In this document: positions 7,924 through 15,931 of the stretch, one piece after another
Numbering within the stretch: position 1 is the first letter of the stretch
Layout: the number at the start of each line of letters is the position of its first letter
From: JBHGAV01 sp041946685
GTDB taxonomy: Bacteria; Acidobacteriota; Terriglobia; Bryobacterales; Bryobacteraceae
Direction of reading: 5' to 3'
DNA: 36,504 nucleotides
Assembly (NCBI GenBank): GCA_041946685.1
Contig: JBHGAV010000044.1
Coordinates: 1-36,504 of the forward strand
Program-made: the position numbers and the translations under genes
Notes under the pieces: model-generated
Told to the model about the DNA's origin: nothing
The model's database searches: none
What the model saw: the letters and a program-made list of their open reading frames with translations, nothing else

Positions 7924-8875
7924 GCTGGACGGACTCAGTGTACGCCTCGGCCGGCGGGAGGTCCTGCACCGGATCTCCTGCCGGCTTGGTGTTTCCGGCG
8001 CCGGGAAGGCCATCGGGCTGCTCGGGCCAAACGGCGCCGGCAAGTCCACGCTGATCCGTACGCTGCTCGGCTTTCACCGGCCCAGCGCCGGCCGCGCGCG
8101 CATCCTGGGGCACGATTGCCGCAGCCGTGCCCGCGGCATCAAGCAGCGCATCGGCTACATGCCCGAGACCGATGCGTTCATCGCCGACATGACCGCCGTC
8201 GCCTTCCTGCGGCTGATGGCCGAGACCAGCGGTCTGCCCCCCGAGGCCGCGCTCGAAAAGGCGCACGAAGTCCTCTACCATGTGGGTCTCGGCGAGAGCC
8301 GATACCGCACGCTCGGCACCTACTCGCTGGGCATGAAGCAGATGGCCAAGTTCGCCCAGGCCATCGTACACGGCCCGGAGCTCCTTATTCTGGACGAGCC
8401 GACCAACGGCCTGGACCCGGCGGCGCGCAATCGTATGCTGGCCCTGATCCGCGAAATGAAGGAATCGCACGGCATGAACGTGCTGGTCTGCTCCCACCTG
8501 CTTGGCGACGTGGAGCAGGTCTGCGATGAGGCGGTCATTCTCAAAGACGGCAGCGTGGTGCATCATGCCGATCTCGAGGAAGAGCGGCGCGCCAACCGGC
8601 GCTTCGTCGAACTCGAGGTCAACGGCGACGACAGCGGTCTTGCCGCTGCGCTCCGCGATCAGGGCGCCGACAGTGTCAGCGAGGGCGGAGGCCGGTGGCG
8701 GATCGTCATGCCCCCGGGGGCCGAGCTCGAATCGCTCTGGACGCTGCTGGCGCGACGGAACCTGGGGGTGCACAAGCTGACGCATCGCCGCGACACGCTG
8801 GAGGAGATCTTCCTCAAGGCCGTCGGGCACCTGGAAAGGACACCGGGCGAGGAGGCCACGCGTGGCAATCTATAG
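7880..8875 (+). CDS. ABC transporter ATP-binding protein (first pair)
   Basis: The protein has 331 residues. It has Walker A GPNGAGKS at 49-56, a degenerate signature YSLGMKQ at 148-154, Walker B LLILDEP at 168-174 followed by TNGLDP, and the switch His206 in CSHLL, in the pattern of ABC-2 exporter ATPases (CcmA/NatA type). The extra C-terminal 100 residues are usual for this group. Two starts are possible, 7880 and 7898; neither has a well-spaced ribosome site, which fits coupling to the preceding gene that it overlaps. A second GAGK (40-43) just before Walker A is a chance echo inside a strand. It energises the permease encoded immediately downstream, whose start overlaps its end by 14 bases. 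Confidence 0.9.
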   Translation: MPRDREMLPATPVIELDGLSVRLGRREVLHRISCRLGVSGAGKAIGLLGPNGAGKSTLIRTLLGFHRPSAGRARILGHDCRSRARGIKQRIGYMPETDAFIADMTAVAFLRLMAETSGLPPEAALEKAHEVLYHVGLGESRYRTLGTYSLGMKQMAKFAQAIVHGPELLILDEPTNGLDPAARNRMLALIREMKESHGMNVLVCSHLLGDVEQVCDEAVILKDGSVVHHADLEEERRANRRFVELEVNGDDSGLAAALRDQGADSVSEGGGRWRIVMPPGAELESLWTLLARRNLGVHKLTHRRDTLEEIFLKAVGHLERTPGEEATRGNL

Positions 8876-9722
8876 ACGAGGCTACCAGCGCTACACCGGG
8901 CCGTATACACCGCACCGCGCCCGCGTGCTCGCCTTTCCCAGGTTCGCCTGGAAGCGCCTCATGCAGCAGCGGCTGGTGGTCATCGTCCTGATGATCTCGC
9001 TGTTCTGGCCGCTGGCCTGCGCCTCCTTCGTCTATCTCTCCAACCACACCGAACTGCTCGGAGGGCTCGACCGCGGCTTCGTCAAGTTCCTCGAGATCAA
9101 GGGCCGGTTCTTCTACGTCTTCCTGTACGTGCAAGCGGTGACCGCCGTGGTGCTGGCCGCGCTGGCCGGGCCCGGCCTGGTGGCCCCGGACCTCGCTAAC
9201 GGCGCGCTCCCTCTCTATCTCAGCCGCCCGCTTTCGCGCTTGGACTACCTCGTGGCCCGCTTCGCCGTGCTCTCGGGCCTGCTCAGCCTGGTGACCTGGG
9301 TGCCCGGCCTGCTACTGTTCGCCATGCAGTCGGGGATGGCCGGATGGGGTTGGTTTTCAGCGAACTGGCGGCTGGGCGCGGCCCTCCTCGCCGGTTCGTG
9401 GATCTGGATCCTGCTGGTGTCGCTGGTGGCGCTGGCCTCGTCCGCGTACATACGCTGGCGGGTGGTGGCCGGGGCGCTGATCCTGGCCTTCTTCTTCGTG
9501 CTGGCGGGCGCCTCCGAGATCGTTCACCAGATCCTGCGCGTGGAATGGAGCGCCCTGATGAATCCGGCCTCCGCTATGAGCCGCGTGATGCATCCCATGC
9601 TCGGCCTGGAATCCCCCGAGGGCCCCGGCGCGCTGGCCAGCGCCGTTTCGCTCGCGGTGATCGCGGCCTTGCTCGGCTGGGTACTGGAGCGCAAGCTGCG
9701 CCCCGTCGAGGTGGTCTCGTGA
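8862..9722 (+). CDS. ABC-2 type permease (first pair)
   Basis: The protein has 286 residues and starts with GTG at 8862, behind a GAGGAGG site (about 8849-8855). It is hydrophobic, with about six membrane spans: near residues 38-58 (LVVIVLMISLFWPLACASF), 84-110, 130-155, 165-190, 195-215 and 255-280. The segment LVAPDLANGALPLYLSRPLSR is the typical ABC-2 permease loop that precedes the third span. It forms the membrane part of an exporter with the ATPase encoded just upstream. The substrate is not apparent. Its last bases overlap the GTG of the second ATPase gene (GTGA). Confidence 0.85.
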   Translation: MAIYRRGYQRYTGPYTPHRARVLAFPRFAWKRLMQQRLVVIVLMISLFWPLACASFVYLSNHTELLGGLDRGFVKFLEIKGRFFYVFLYVQAVTAVVLAALAGPGLVAPDLANGALPLYLSRPLSRLDYLVARFAVLSGLLSLVTWVPGLLLFAMQSGMAGWGWFSANWRLGAALLAGSWIWILLVSLVALASSAYIRWRVVAGALILAFFFVLAGASEIVHQILRVEWSALMNPASAMSRVMHPMLGLESPEGPGALASAVSLAVIAALLGWVLERKLRPVEVVS

Positions 9723-10651
9723 GCGCGCCCGAGGTCGTCCTGGACGATGTGTCGAAGTTCTACGGCGAGGTTCTGGGCGTCAATCGGGTGAGCATGCGGA
9801 TTCCGCCGGGCATCACCAGCCTGGTGGGCCCGAACGGCTCCGGCAAGACCACGCTCATGAACCTGATGACGGGCCTGGTGCGGCCGGACCGCGGCTCCAT
9901 CCTGGTGCGCGGGATCTCTCCCCTCGATCCCGAGCGGCTGATGCGAATCACCGGCTACGCCACCCAGTACGATGCCGCGCCGCGGGGGATGACCGGCCTG
10001 GACTTCGTCGCTTCGCTGCTGGAACTGCACGGCCGCTCGCGAGCCGATGCCGCCGCGATGGCCTGGAAGGCGCTGGAGCGCCTCGGCATGACCGAAGCGG
10101 CTCGCCGCAAGGTCGCCGGCTATTCCAAGGGCATGCGGCAGAGGGTGCGGCTGGCCCAGGCCATCGCGCACGACCCCGAGGTCCTGGTGCTCGACGAGCC
10201 GCTCAACGGCCTCGATCCACTGGTGCGCGCCGAGACCATCGAGTTGTTCCGCCAGTGGGCCTCCGAGGGCCGCCACGTGATTCTCTCCAGTCATGTGCTT
10301 CAGGAGGTGGACATCATTTCCGACCAGGTCATCCTGATCGCCAACGGCATGATCGCGGCCGAAGGCGAGGTCCGCAGCGTCCGCGAGGAGATGCACGAAC
10401 ACCCCACACAGTTCCTGCTGGCCTGCCAGGACGCTTCCGCCATCGCCTCCCTGCTGTTCGCCCAGGACCACATCACCGAGATCCGCCTCAACCCGGACCG
10501 CCAGGGGCTGCTGGTCGCCACTCGCAGCCGGGAAGCTCTGTCCCAGGCGCTCACGCGCATCGCCGGCGAGGGCCACCGGATCGACAGTGTGGTGCCCGCC
10601 GACGAGAACGTGGACGCGCTCTACCGTTACCTGATTGGAGGCGAACGATGA
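9719..10651 (+). CDS. ABC transporter ATP-binding protein (second pair)
   Basis: The protein has 310 residues from the GTG at 9719, which overlaps the preceding stop codon as GTGA and has GAGGTGG upstream; a longer upstream frame is only open, not coding. It has Walker A GPNGSGKT at 37-44, signature YSKGMRQ at 135-141, Walker B VLVLDEP at 155-161 with LNGLDP after it, and switch His192 in SSHVL. The C-terminal 90 residues are an accessory domain common in ABC-2 ATPases. It is a different paralogue from the first ATPase of this operon, so the operon encodes two half-systems or one hetero-complex. Confidence 0.9.
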   Translation: MSAPEVVLDDVSKFYGEVLGVNRVSMRIPPGITSLVGPNGSGKTTLMNLMTGLVRPDRGSILVRGISPLDPERLMRITGYATQYDAAPRGMTGLDFVASLLELHGRSRADAAAMAWKALERLGMTEAARRKVAGYSKGMRQRVRLAQAIAHDPEVLVLDEPLNGLDPLVRAETIELFRQWASEGRHVILSSHVLQEVDIISDQVILIANGMIAAEGEVRSVREEMHEHPTQFLLACQDASAIASLLFAQDHITEIRLNPDRQGLLVATRSREALSQALTRIAGEGHRIDSVVPADENVDALYRYLIGGER

Positions 10652-11715
10652 CCGTGCCCGCGAGGATGCGCCAGCTTTTCACCGTCGCCCGCCTGGAGGC
10701 CCGGCGCGCGTTCTTCTCCAGGCGCGCCCTGTGGGTCTACGTGCTGGCTCTGTTTCCCGCCGCCATCTTCTTCGCGCACGGCGTGGCCGCCAAGGTTCAG
10801 CGCGACCGCTTGGGCCGTCCCGGCATCACCGCCTCCGCGCTGCTGGATTCCGTGCAGGACGGGGAGTCGGATGTGAAGGTCGTCGCCCGTCTCGGAAGAC
10901 CTTACAGAGAGTACGCCTGGGAACGGCGCGGCGACGAGCCCGCGATTATGCGGCGTCTTCAGTACTTTGACGGCCGTCGCACGGCCACCCTCGTATTCAA
11001 GAATGGGGAACTCGACTCCAAGCATATCCGGCCGCTGATCAGCCTCGAGGAAGACCGGCAGGTCTTCGCGGCGGTCTTCCAGCACTTCTACCTCCGGCTG
11101 GCGATCCTGTTCGGATGCCTCGGGATCTTTCTGAACCTGTTCCGTGGAAAGATGATGGACCGGACGCTGCACTACTGGCTGCTGGCGCCCCTGCGGCGGG
11201 AGGTGCTGCTCGGCGGCAAGTACCTGGCCGGCCTCATCGCTTCATCCGTGATCTTCGCGGGCGGCGCGATTCTCGCTTTTTACATGATGCTGTGGCCGCA
11301 GCAGCCCGCCGAAATGCAGGCGTTCTGGCAGCAGCACGGACTGGCGCAGGCGCTCGCGTACGCGGCGGCGGCCGTGCTGGCCTGTATTGGCTACGGAAGC
11401 GTGTTCCTGGCGGCGGGACTGCTGGTGAAGAATCCGATCATCCCGGCGGCGGTGCTCCTTCTGTGGGAGGGCGTAAACCCGTTCCTGCCGAACGTGCTTC
11501 AGAAGATCAGTGTGCTGTACTACGTCCAGGCGCTGTGCCCGGTGCCGCCGCCCATCAACGACGAGATGCCGGCGGTGTTGCGCTTGCTGTTCTCGCCCGC
11601 CGCGCCGCCTTCCAAGCCGCTGGCTGTCTTCGGCCTGCTGGCGGTGACCGCGCTGGTCCTGTGGCTCGCCGCCCGCGCCATCCGCAAGCTGGAAATCAAC
11701 TACAGCACGGACTGA
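10648..11715 (+). CDS. ABC-2 type permease (second pair)
   Basis: The protein has 355 residues from the ATG at 10648, overlapping the ATPase stop as ATGA. The N-terminal part reads RLEARRAFFSRRALWVYVLALFPAAIFF (first span about 28-46), followed by an extracytoplasmic loop of roughly 100 residues, then five or so spans from residue 150 onward, including a loop RTLHYWLLAPLRREVLLGGKYLAG and a hydrophobic C-terminal span. The long first loop and the following spans resemble NatB/ABC-2 exporters. It is the last clear member of the sigma/anti-sigma/ABC operon. Confidence 0.85.
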   Translation: MTVPARMRQLFTVARLEARRAFFSRRALWVYVLALFPAAIFFAHGVAAKVQRDRLGRPGITASALLDSVQDGESDVKVVARLGRPYREYAWERRGDEPAIMRRLQYFDGRRTATLVFKNGELDSKHIRPLISLEEDRQVFAAVFQHFYLRLAILFGCLGIFLNLFRGKMMDRTLHYWLLAPLRREVLLGGKYLAGLIASSVIFAGGAILAFYMMLWPQQPAEMQAFWQQHGLAQALAYAAAAVLACIGYGSVFLAAGLLVKNPIIPAAVLLLWEGVNPFLPNVLQKISVLYYVQALCPVPPPINDEMPAVLRLLFSPAAPPSKPLAVFGLLAVTALVLWLAARAIRKLEINYSTD

Positions 11716-11756
11716 GGGCCCCTGCTACCCTACTAGACAGAGGAGGCTCGAAGGGG

Positions 11757-12044
11757 ATGCTTATCGTTCGAGAAGTGTTCGTTGCCAAGCCGGGGTGCGC
11801 CAGCAAGCTGGCGGCCCAGTTCAAAGAGGCGGTCCAGGCGGGCATGGTGGGCGACTGCCAGGTCATGACCGATGCGACCGGGGATTTCAACCGCGTCGTG
11901 CTGGAAACCAGGGTGGACAGCCTGGCCGGGTTCGAAAAGCGCATGCAGGAGTACATGAGCAACAAGGCCATGCGCGAGAAGATGAAAGGCTACACCGACC
12001 TCTACCAGACCGGCAGCCGCGAGATCTTCCGTCTCTGGGACTGA
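11757..12044 (+). CDS. Small dimeric alpha/beta-barrel protein (ABM/NIPSNAP-like)
   Basis: The protein has 95 residues; the ATG at 11757 has GAGGAGG at about 11740-11746 and AAGGGG next to it. The strand-helix-strand pattern, with MLIVREVFVAKPGC, a helix SKLAAQFKEAVQAG, a strand CQVMTDATGDFNRVVLE and a helix AGFEKRMQEYMSN, is that of ferredoxin-like dimeric barrels such as antibiotic-biosynthesis monooxygenase-like or NIPSNAP proteins. No cofactor ligand can be named. It lies 41 bases after the ABC operon on the same strand and may be read through from it, or have its own promoter. Confidence 0.65.
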   Translation: MLIVREVFVAKPGCASKLAAQFKEAVQAGMVGDCQVMTDATGDFNRVVLETRVDSLAGFEKRMQEYMSNKAMREKMKGYTDLYQTGSREIFRLWD

Positions 12045-12059
12045 GCCTGTCCGCTCAGT
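12040..12059. terminator. Small inverted repeat across two convergent stop codons
   Basis: ACTGAG (12040-12045) and CTCAGT (12054-12059) form a perfect six-base inverted repeat with an eight-base loop. Its two arms contain the stop codons of the small barrel protein (plus) and of tpiA (minus). There is no T-run after either side, so termination is possible but weakly supported. Confidence 0.3.
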
Positions 12060-12804
12060 AGTTCACGATCGAAGCGAAGGAGGCCGGCTCAAGGCTCGCG
12101 CCGCCGACCAGGGCTCCGTCAATGTCGCTCTGCTCCATCAGGCCCTTGGCGTTGTCCGGCTTCACGCTGCCGCCGTAGAGAATCCGGATCTGGTTGGCGG
12201 GGCCGAAACCGAACTGCCGCGCGATCATCGACCGGATGTAGCGGTGCGCCTCCTGCGCCATCTGCGGCGTGGCGGTCTTGCCCGTGCCGATCGCCCACAC
12301 CGGCTCATAGGCGATGGTCACCTTCTCTATCTGGTTGGCGCCGAGCTGTCCGAGCCCGCCGCGCAACTGCGCCAGCAGCACCGGCTCAGTCTTGCCCGAC
12401 TCGCGCTCCTCCAAACGCTCTCCGACGCACACGATGGGATTCAGCCCGGCCTCAAGGGCGGCCACCGTCTTCTGGTAGACCGTTTCGTCGGTCTCTCCGA
12501 AATACTGCCGACGCTCGCTGTGGCCGATGATGACCCACTTCGCCCCAACTCCGGCCAGCATGGGCGCGGACACCTCGCCTGTGAAAGCGCCCTCCTTTGC
12601 CCAATACAAATCCTGCCCGCCGATCTCCACCCTGCTCCCCTGCGCTGCGGCCACCGCCGCGGGGATGTCGACGAAGGGCGGCGCGATGACGATATCGCGC
12701 TCCTGGACCCCCGCCACCAAGGGGAGGAACTTCTCGAAGAACGCGGCGGTCTCGGCCGCGGTCTTGTACATCTTCCAATTACCTGCCAACAAAGGTCTTC
12801 TCAT
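12055..12804 (-). CDS. tpiA: Triose-phosphate isomerase
   Basis: The protein has 249 residues, the usual length. It interconverts dihydroxyacetone phosphate and glyceraldehyde 3-phosphate in glycolysis and gluconeogenesis, in the cytoplasm. The catalytic residues are in place: Lys11 in GNWKM, His95 in IIGHSERR and Glu167 in AYEPVWAIGTG; phosphate-binding LYGGSVKPDN and LVGGASL follow near the C-terminus. Its ATG overlaps the stop of deoB (ATGA), so it is translated as the last gene of the yebC-ruvC-unknown-deoB-tpiA operon. Nothing is missing. Confidence 0.97.
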   Translation of the reverse strand: MRRPLLAGNWKMYKTAAETAAFFEKFLPLVAGVQERDIVIAPPFVDIPAAVAAAQGSRVEIGGQDLYWAKEGAFTGEVSAPMLAGVGAKWVIIGHSERRQYFGETDETVYQKTVAALEAGLNPIVCVGERLEERESGKTEPVLLAQLRGGLGQLGANQIEKVTIAYEPVWAIGTGKTATPQMAQEAHRYIRSMIARQFGFGPANQIRILYGGSVKPDNAKGLMEQSDIDGALVGGASLEPASFASIVNY

Positions 12805-13973
12805 AAGATTGCGCTCAGAAAACTGACTCCATTCTCCACCCGGGCCCCGTAGTTCTCCGCCACCGTCTGGCCGATGTCGGAGATCGAGGCCCGGACCTTT
12901 AGGTTAACGTTCTTGCGCGCCCCGGGTCCAAGGGCCAGGACCGGGACGTACTCGCGGCTGTGGTCTGTCGAGGGCGTCGTGGGGTCGCAGCCGTGGTCGG
13001 CGGTAAAGATGACCAGGTCATCGCCGGTCATGCCCGCCCGCAGACGAGGCACCCAGGCGTCCACGGCTTCGAGCGCCCGGGCGTAGCCTTCCACGTCGTT
13101 GCGATGCCCGTACAACTGGTCGAAATCGACCAGGTTGACGAAGATCAGGCCCCGCGGAACGTCCCGCATCGCCTCCAGTACTTTCTCCATGCCGTCGGCG
13201 TTGCCTTTGCTCTTCACGTGGGTCCGTATGCCCCGCCCCAGGAAGACCTCGTGGATCTTGCCGACGGTGTGCACCGGCACATCGCGCTCCGCCAGCCGGT
13301 CGAGCAGCGTGCCCTCCGGCGGCGGCACGGCATAGTCCCTGCGGTTCGCCGTCCTCACGAACGCGCCTGGCTCCCCGAGGAACGGGCGCGCGATGACGCG
13401 CCCCACTTCGTGCTCCCCGCGAAGGATCTGGCGGGCGGTCTCGCAGATCCGGTAAAGTTCCGGGAGCGGGATGATCTCCTCGTGCGCCGCCACCTGAAAG
13501 ACGCTGTCGGCGGAGGTATACACGATCGGCCGTCCCGTGACGATGTGCTCCACGCCCAGCCGCTCGATGATCTCGGTGCCGGACGCGGCCACGTTGGCCA
13601 GGGTACCCCGGCCGATGCGGCGCTCCAGTTCGTCCATGATCTCCCGGGGGAAGCCGTGCGGATAGAGTGGGAATGGCCGGGCCAGGTGGATGCCGGCCAT
13701 CTCCCAATGCCCTGTGGTCGTGTCCTTGCCGGGAGAGGCGGGCGCGCACCGTCCGTATGCGCCAAGCGGCGCCGCAGGAGGCTCGATGCCGGCCAGGGGC
13801 TCGATGTTCGCCAGCCCGAGCTCGACGAGGTTGGGGAGAGCGAGACGCCTGGCTCGCGCCAGGTTCCCCAGGGTGTTGCTGCCCGCGTCGCCGTAACGGT
13901 CCGCGTCGGGGGCTTCGCCCACGCCCAGGCTGTCGATGACGATCAGGATGATCCGCCGGAACGGTTCCGTCAC
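12801..13973 (-). CDS. deoB: Phosphopentomutase
   Basis: The protein has 390 residues from a GTG at 13973 that overlaps the stop of the preceding gene (GTGA); a longer frame upstream is antisense noise. The enzyme interconverts ribose (or deoxyribose) 1-phosphate and 5-phosphate in nucleoside salvage, using two metal ions. Landmarks of the alkaline-phosphatase-type fold are present: IILIVIDSLGVGEAPDADRYGD near the N-terminus with its metal-binding Asp, SNTLGN, DTTTGHWEMAG, and near the C-terminus FTADHGCDPTT and STDHSREYVPVL with the remaining metal ligands. It is one of five co-oriented overlapping genes. Confidence 0.95.
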   Translation of the reverse strand: MTEPFRRIILIVIDSLGVGEAPDADRYGDAGSNTLGNLARARRLALPNLVELGLANIEPLAGIEPPAAPLGAYGRCAPASPGKDTTTGHWEMAGIHLARPFPLYPHGFPREIMDELERRIGRGTLANVAASGTEIIERLGVEHIVTGRPIVYTSADSVFQVAAHEEIIPLPELYRICETARQILRGEHEVGRVIARPFLGEPGAFVRTANRRDYAVPPPEGTLLDRLAERDVPVHTVGKIHEVFLGRGIRTHVKSKGNADGMEKVLEAMRDVPRGLIFVNLVDFDQLYGHRNDVEGYARALEAVDAWVPRLRAGMTGDDLVIFTADHGCDPTTPSTDHSREYVPVLALGPGARKNVNLKVRASISDIGQTVAENYGARVENGVSFLSAIL

Positions 13974-14596
13974 TCTGCCTTGGTTCCTCCCGCCCGGATC
14001 AGCTCGGCGATCGCCGCTGCGCGCTCGCGGACGCGGTTGAACGTGGACTGCGTTTTCGCGATTCGGTCCAGGATGGGCAGGAGCTGCTGCGCGCCGGCCA
14101 GTCGCCGGCGGTCCACGGAGATCTGAAGCTGGAGCAGGGCCTTGTCGAGACCGAGGCGGTCGAACCTGGCCGTGCGCTCCAGGTTGATCGCGTGCAGGGA
14201 GGTTTCGGACAACCTTTCGAACCAATCCTGGAGCGCCTGTGCGTCCGCGTCGGCCGAGTAATTGAACTTCACCTCGCGGCCGGCGGCGCCCTCCTCCCAG
14301 CGAAACACTTTGGTCCCCGTGAAGGCCACCTTCAGACCCGACTCCAGGGGACGGGAGAAGTGGTCGAGCTTAGCCGCCAGCGAGAAGATCGCCTCGGTCT
14401 CGCGAGGCTCCAGATTGAACGCGAGTGGCGGCTCCTCTCCATCAAGTGAGTCTTTGAACTCGCCCGCGCCGTTCCTGTCGACCCAGATGGCCACATAAGC
14501 CGGCACGCTGCCCGGAAAGGTCTTCGTGTACCGGATCTTCGGCACATCCGCCGCATGCAGGGCAACCACTGCCGCGAGCGCCCAGATGACTCTCAT
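13970..14596 (-). CDS. Uncharacterised secreted protein between ruvC and deoB
   Basis: The protein has 208 residues. It begins with a signal peptide (MRVIWALAAVVALHAAD), then a region with several short strands (YVAIWVDRNGAGEFKDSL) and a mostly helical C-terminal half rich in Leu, Arg and Ala (about 115-205). I recognise no family. Its ATG overlaps the ruvC stop (ATGA) and its stop overlaps the deoB GTG (GTGA), so it is probably co-translated with both, although a DNA-repair nuclease and a salvage enzyme act in the cytoplasm and this protein should be exported. No catalytic motif is visible. Confidence 0.7.
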   Translation of the reverse strand: MRVIWALAAVVALHAADVPKIRYTKTFPGSVPAYVAIWVDRNGAGEFKDSLDGEEPPLAFNLEPRETEAIFSLAAKLDHFSRPLESGLKVAFTGTKVFRWEEGAAGREVKFNYSADADAQALQDWFERLSETSLHAINLERTARFDRLGLDKALLQLQISVDRRRLAGAQQLLPILDRIAKTQSTFNRVRERAAAIAELIRAGGTKAE

Positions 14597-15090
14597 CCCG
14601 CCGCCCCCGCACGTTGCCGCACGGCCCGCCTGGTCGCGTGACAGATGGCCACCGCCACGGCGTCAGAGGCATCCTCGGACGCAAGCGGTTTCGCCAGCTT
14701 CAGGAGCGAGGCGACCATCATCTGCACCTGCTCCTTCCCGGCACGTCCGTAGCCCACCACGCTGGTCTTGACCTCGAGCGGCGAGTATTCCCCCAGTTCC
14801 ATGCCGGCCTCGGCCACCGAAAGAAGCGCCACGCCCCTGGCGTGAGCCAGTTTGAGAGCGGTCTTGGTGTTGGCGGCGTGGAAAACCTGCTCGACTGCTG
14901 CCGCGTCAGGCTGGTGCGCCCGGATGATATCCCGCAGTTCTCGTGCGATGGCCAGCAGACGCTCCTCCAGTGGCCGCACGGACTGCGTGCGGATCACTCC
15001 GGCGGCCACCAGCCGGTGATCGCGGCCGTCGCTGTCGATGATGCCGTAACCCGTCCGCTCGGTGCCGCAGTCGATCCCCAGGACTCTCAT
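14593..15090 (-). CDS. ruvC: Crossover junction endodeoxyribonuclease RuvC
   Basis: The protein has 165 residues. It resolves Holliday junctions by symmetric cuts, with RuvAB, in recombinational repair. The four acidic catalytic residues are visible: Asp7 in LGIDCGT, Glu67 in AVEQVF, and Asp140 and Asp143 in SEDASDAVAVAICHA. The family landmarks NTKTALKLAHARG and SPLEVKTSVVGYGRAGKEQVQ are also present. It starts 17 bases after yebC with a CCTCC-type site and overlaps the next gene by ATGA. The yebC-ruvC adjacency is widespread in bacteria; the usual ruvA is not in this window. Confidence 0.96.
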   Translation of the reverse strand: MRVLGIDCGTERTGYGIIDSDGRDHRLVAAGVIRTQSVRPLEERLLAIARELRDIIRAHQPDAAAVEQVFHAANTKTALKLAHARGVALLSVAEAGMELGEYSPLEVKTSVVGYGRAGKEQVQMMVASLLKLAKPLASEDASDAVAVAICHATRRAVRQRAGAAG

Positions 15091-15107
15091 CCCCCCGGAG
15101 GGCCTCG

Positions 15108-15854
15108 TTAACCGGCGAGCGCCTCCATCTCCTTCTCGTCGATGTCGAAGTTGGAGTACACGTTCTGGACGTCGTCATGCTCTTCGAGGGCTTCGGCAAG
15201 TTTGAGCATGCTCCCGGCGTTCTTGCCCTCCAGTTTGATCATGTTCTTCGGGATCATGGCAATCTGCGCCGATGTGGTCTCGATGCCGGCCTTGTGAACG
15301 GCCTCGAGCACCTTCTCGTGCATGTCGGGCGGCGAGATCACCTCCCAGTGCGAGCCCTCGCTGCGAAGGTCGTCGGCGCCCGCGTCCAGGACGACATCCA
15401 TGAGCTTCTCCTCAGTGGCCTTCTCCGCGTCGATGAGAATCTGGCTCTTGCGGTCGAACATCCAGGCCACGCTGCCGAGCTCGCCCAGGTTGCCGCCGTA
15501 CTTGGAGAAGACGTGGCGGATCTCGCTGACCGTGCGGTTGCGGTTGTCGGTCGCCACCTGCACCAGGACCGCCGCTCCGCCCGGCCCGTACCCTTCGAAC
15601 ATGACCTCCTCGATCTGGCCGCCCTCCAGTTCGCCCGTGCCGCGCATGATGGCGCGCTTGATGTTGTCGGACGGCATGCTGACGGCCTTGGCGGCCAGTA
15701 TCGCGGTGCGCAGGCGTGGGTTCGCGTCCGGGTCGCCTCCGCTGCGGGCGGCAATCATGATCTCCTTGATGATGCGCGTGAAGGCCTTGCCGCGCTTGGC
15801 GTCGGTGGCGGCCTTCTTGTGCTTAATGGTGGCCCATTTGGAATGCCCTGACAT
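15108..15854 (-). CDS. yebC: YebC/PmpR family regulator (TACO1-like)
   Basis: The protein has 248 residues, full length. The N-terminus SGHSKWATIKHKKAATDAKRGKAF is diagnostic of the family, and NIKRAIMRGTGE, EGYGPGGAAVLV and GNLGELGSVAWMF follow. Members have been described as transcriptional regulators and as translation factors that relieve ribosome stalling on proline-rich tracts; both roles rest on other organisms. It is the first gene of the operon, with GAGG before the ATG and a possible extended -10 promoter upstream. The C-terminal DIDEKEMEALAG is typical. Confidence 0.95.
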   Translation of the reverse strand: MSGHSKWATIKHKKAATDAKRGKAFTRIIKEIMIAARSGGDPDANPRLRTAILAAKAVSMPSDNIKRAIMRGTGELEGGQIEEVMFEGYGPGGAAVLVQVATDNRNRTVSEIRHVFSKYGGNLGELGSVAWMFDRKSQILIDAEKATEEKLMDVVLDAGADDLRSEGSHWEVISPPDMHEKVLEAVHKAGIETTSAQIAMIPKNMIKLEGKNAGSMLKLAEALEEHDDVQNVYSNFDIDEKEMEALAG

Positions 15855-15905
15855 AAGAAACCTCGGCTCGGTGAGGGAGAGAAATAACGGCTCAGCCCAA
15901 AAGTG

Positions 15906-15914
15906 AGAATAGCA
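15906..15914 (-). promoter_or_regulatory. Extended -10 promoter upstream of yebC
   Basis: On the minus strand the sequence TGC-TATTCT (15914-15906) is an extended -10 element, about 52 bases before the yebC ATG. No good -35 is found 17 bases upstream, which extended -10 promoters can tolerate. It would drive the yebC-to-tpiA operon. Confidence 0.35.
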
Positions 15915-15931
15915 TACCGGAGGCGCGTCGA

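Noticed and set aside
7895..8010. Second Walker A in the first ABC ATPase
   Set aside because: A GAGK just before the true GPNGAGKS lies in a strand position and lacks the rest of the motif; it is chance.
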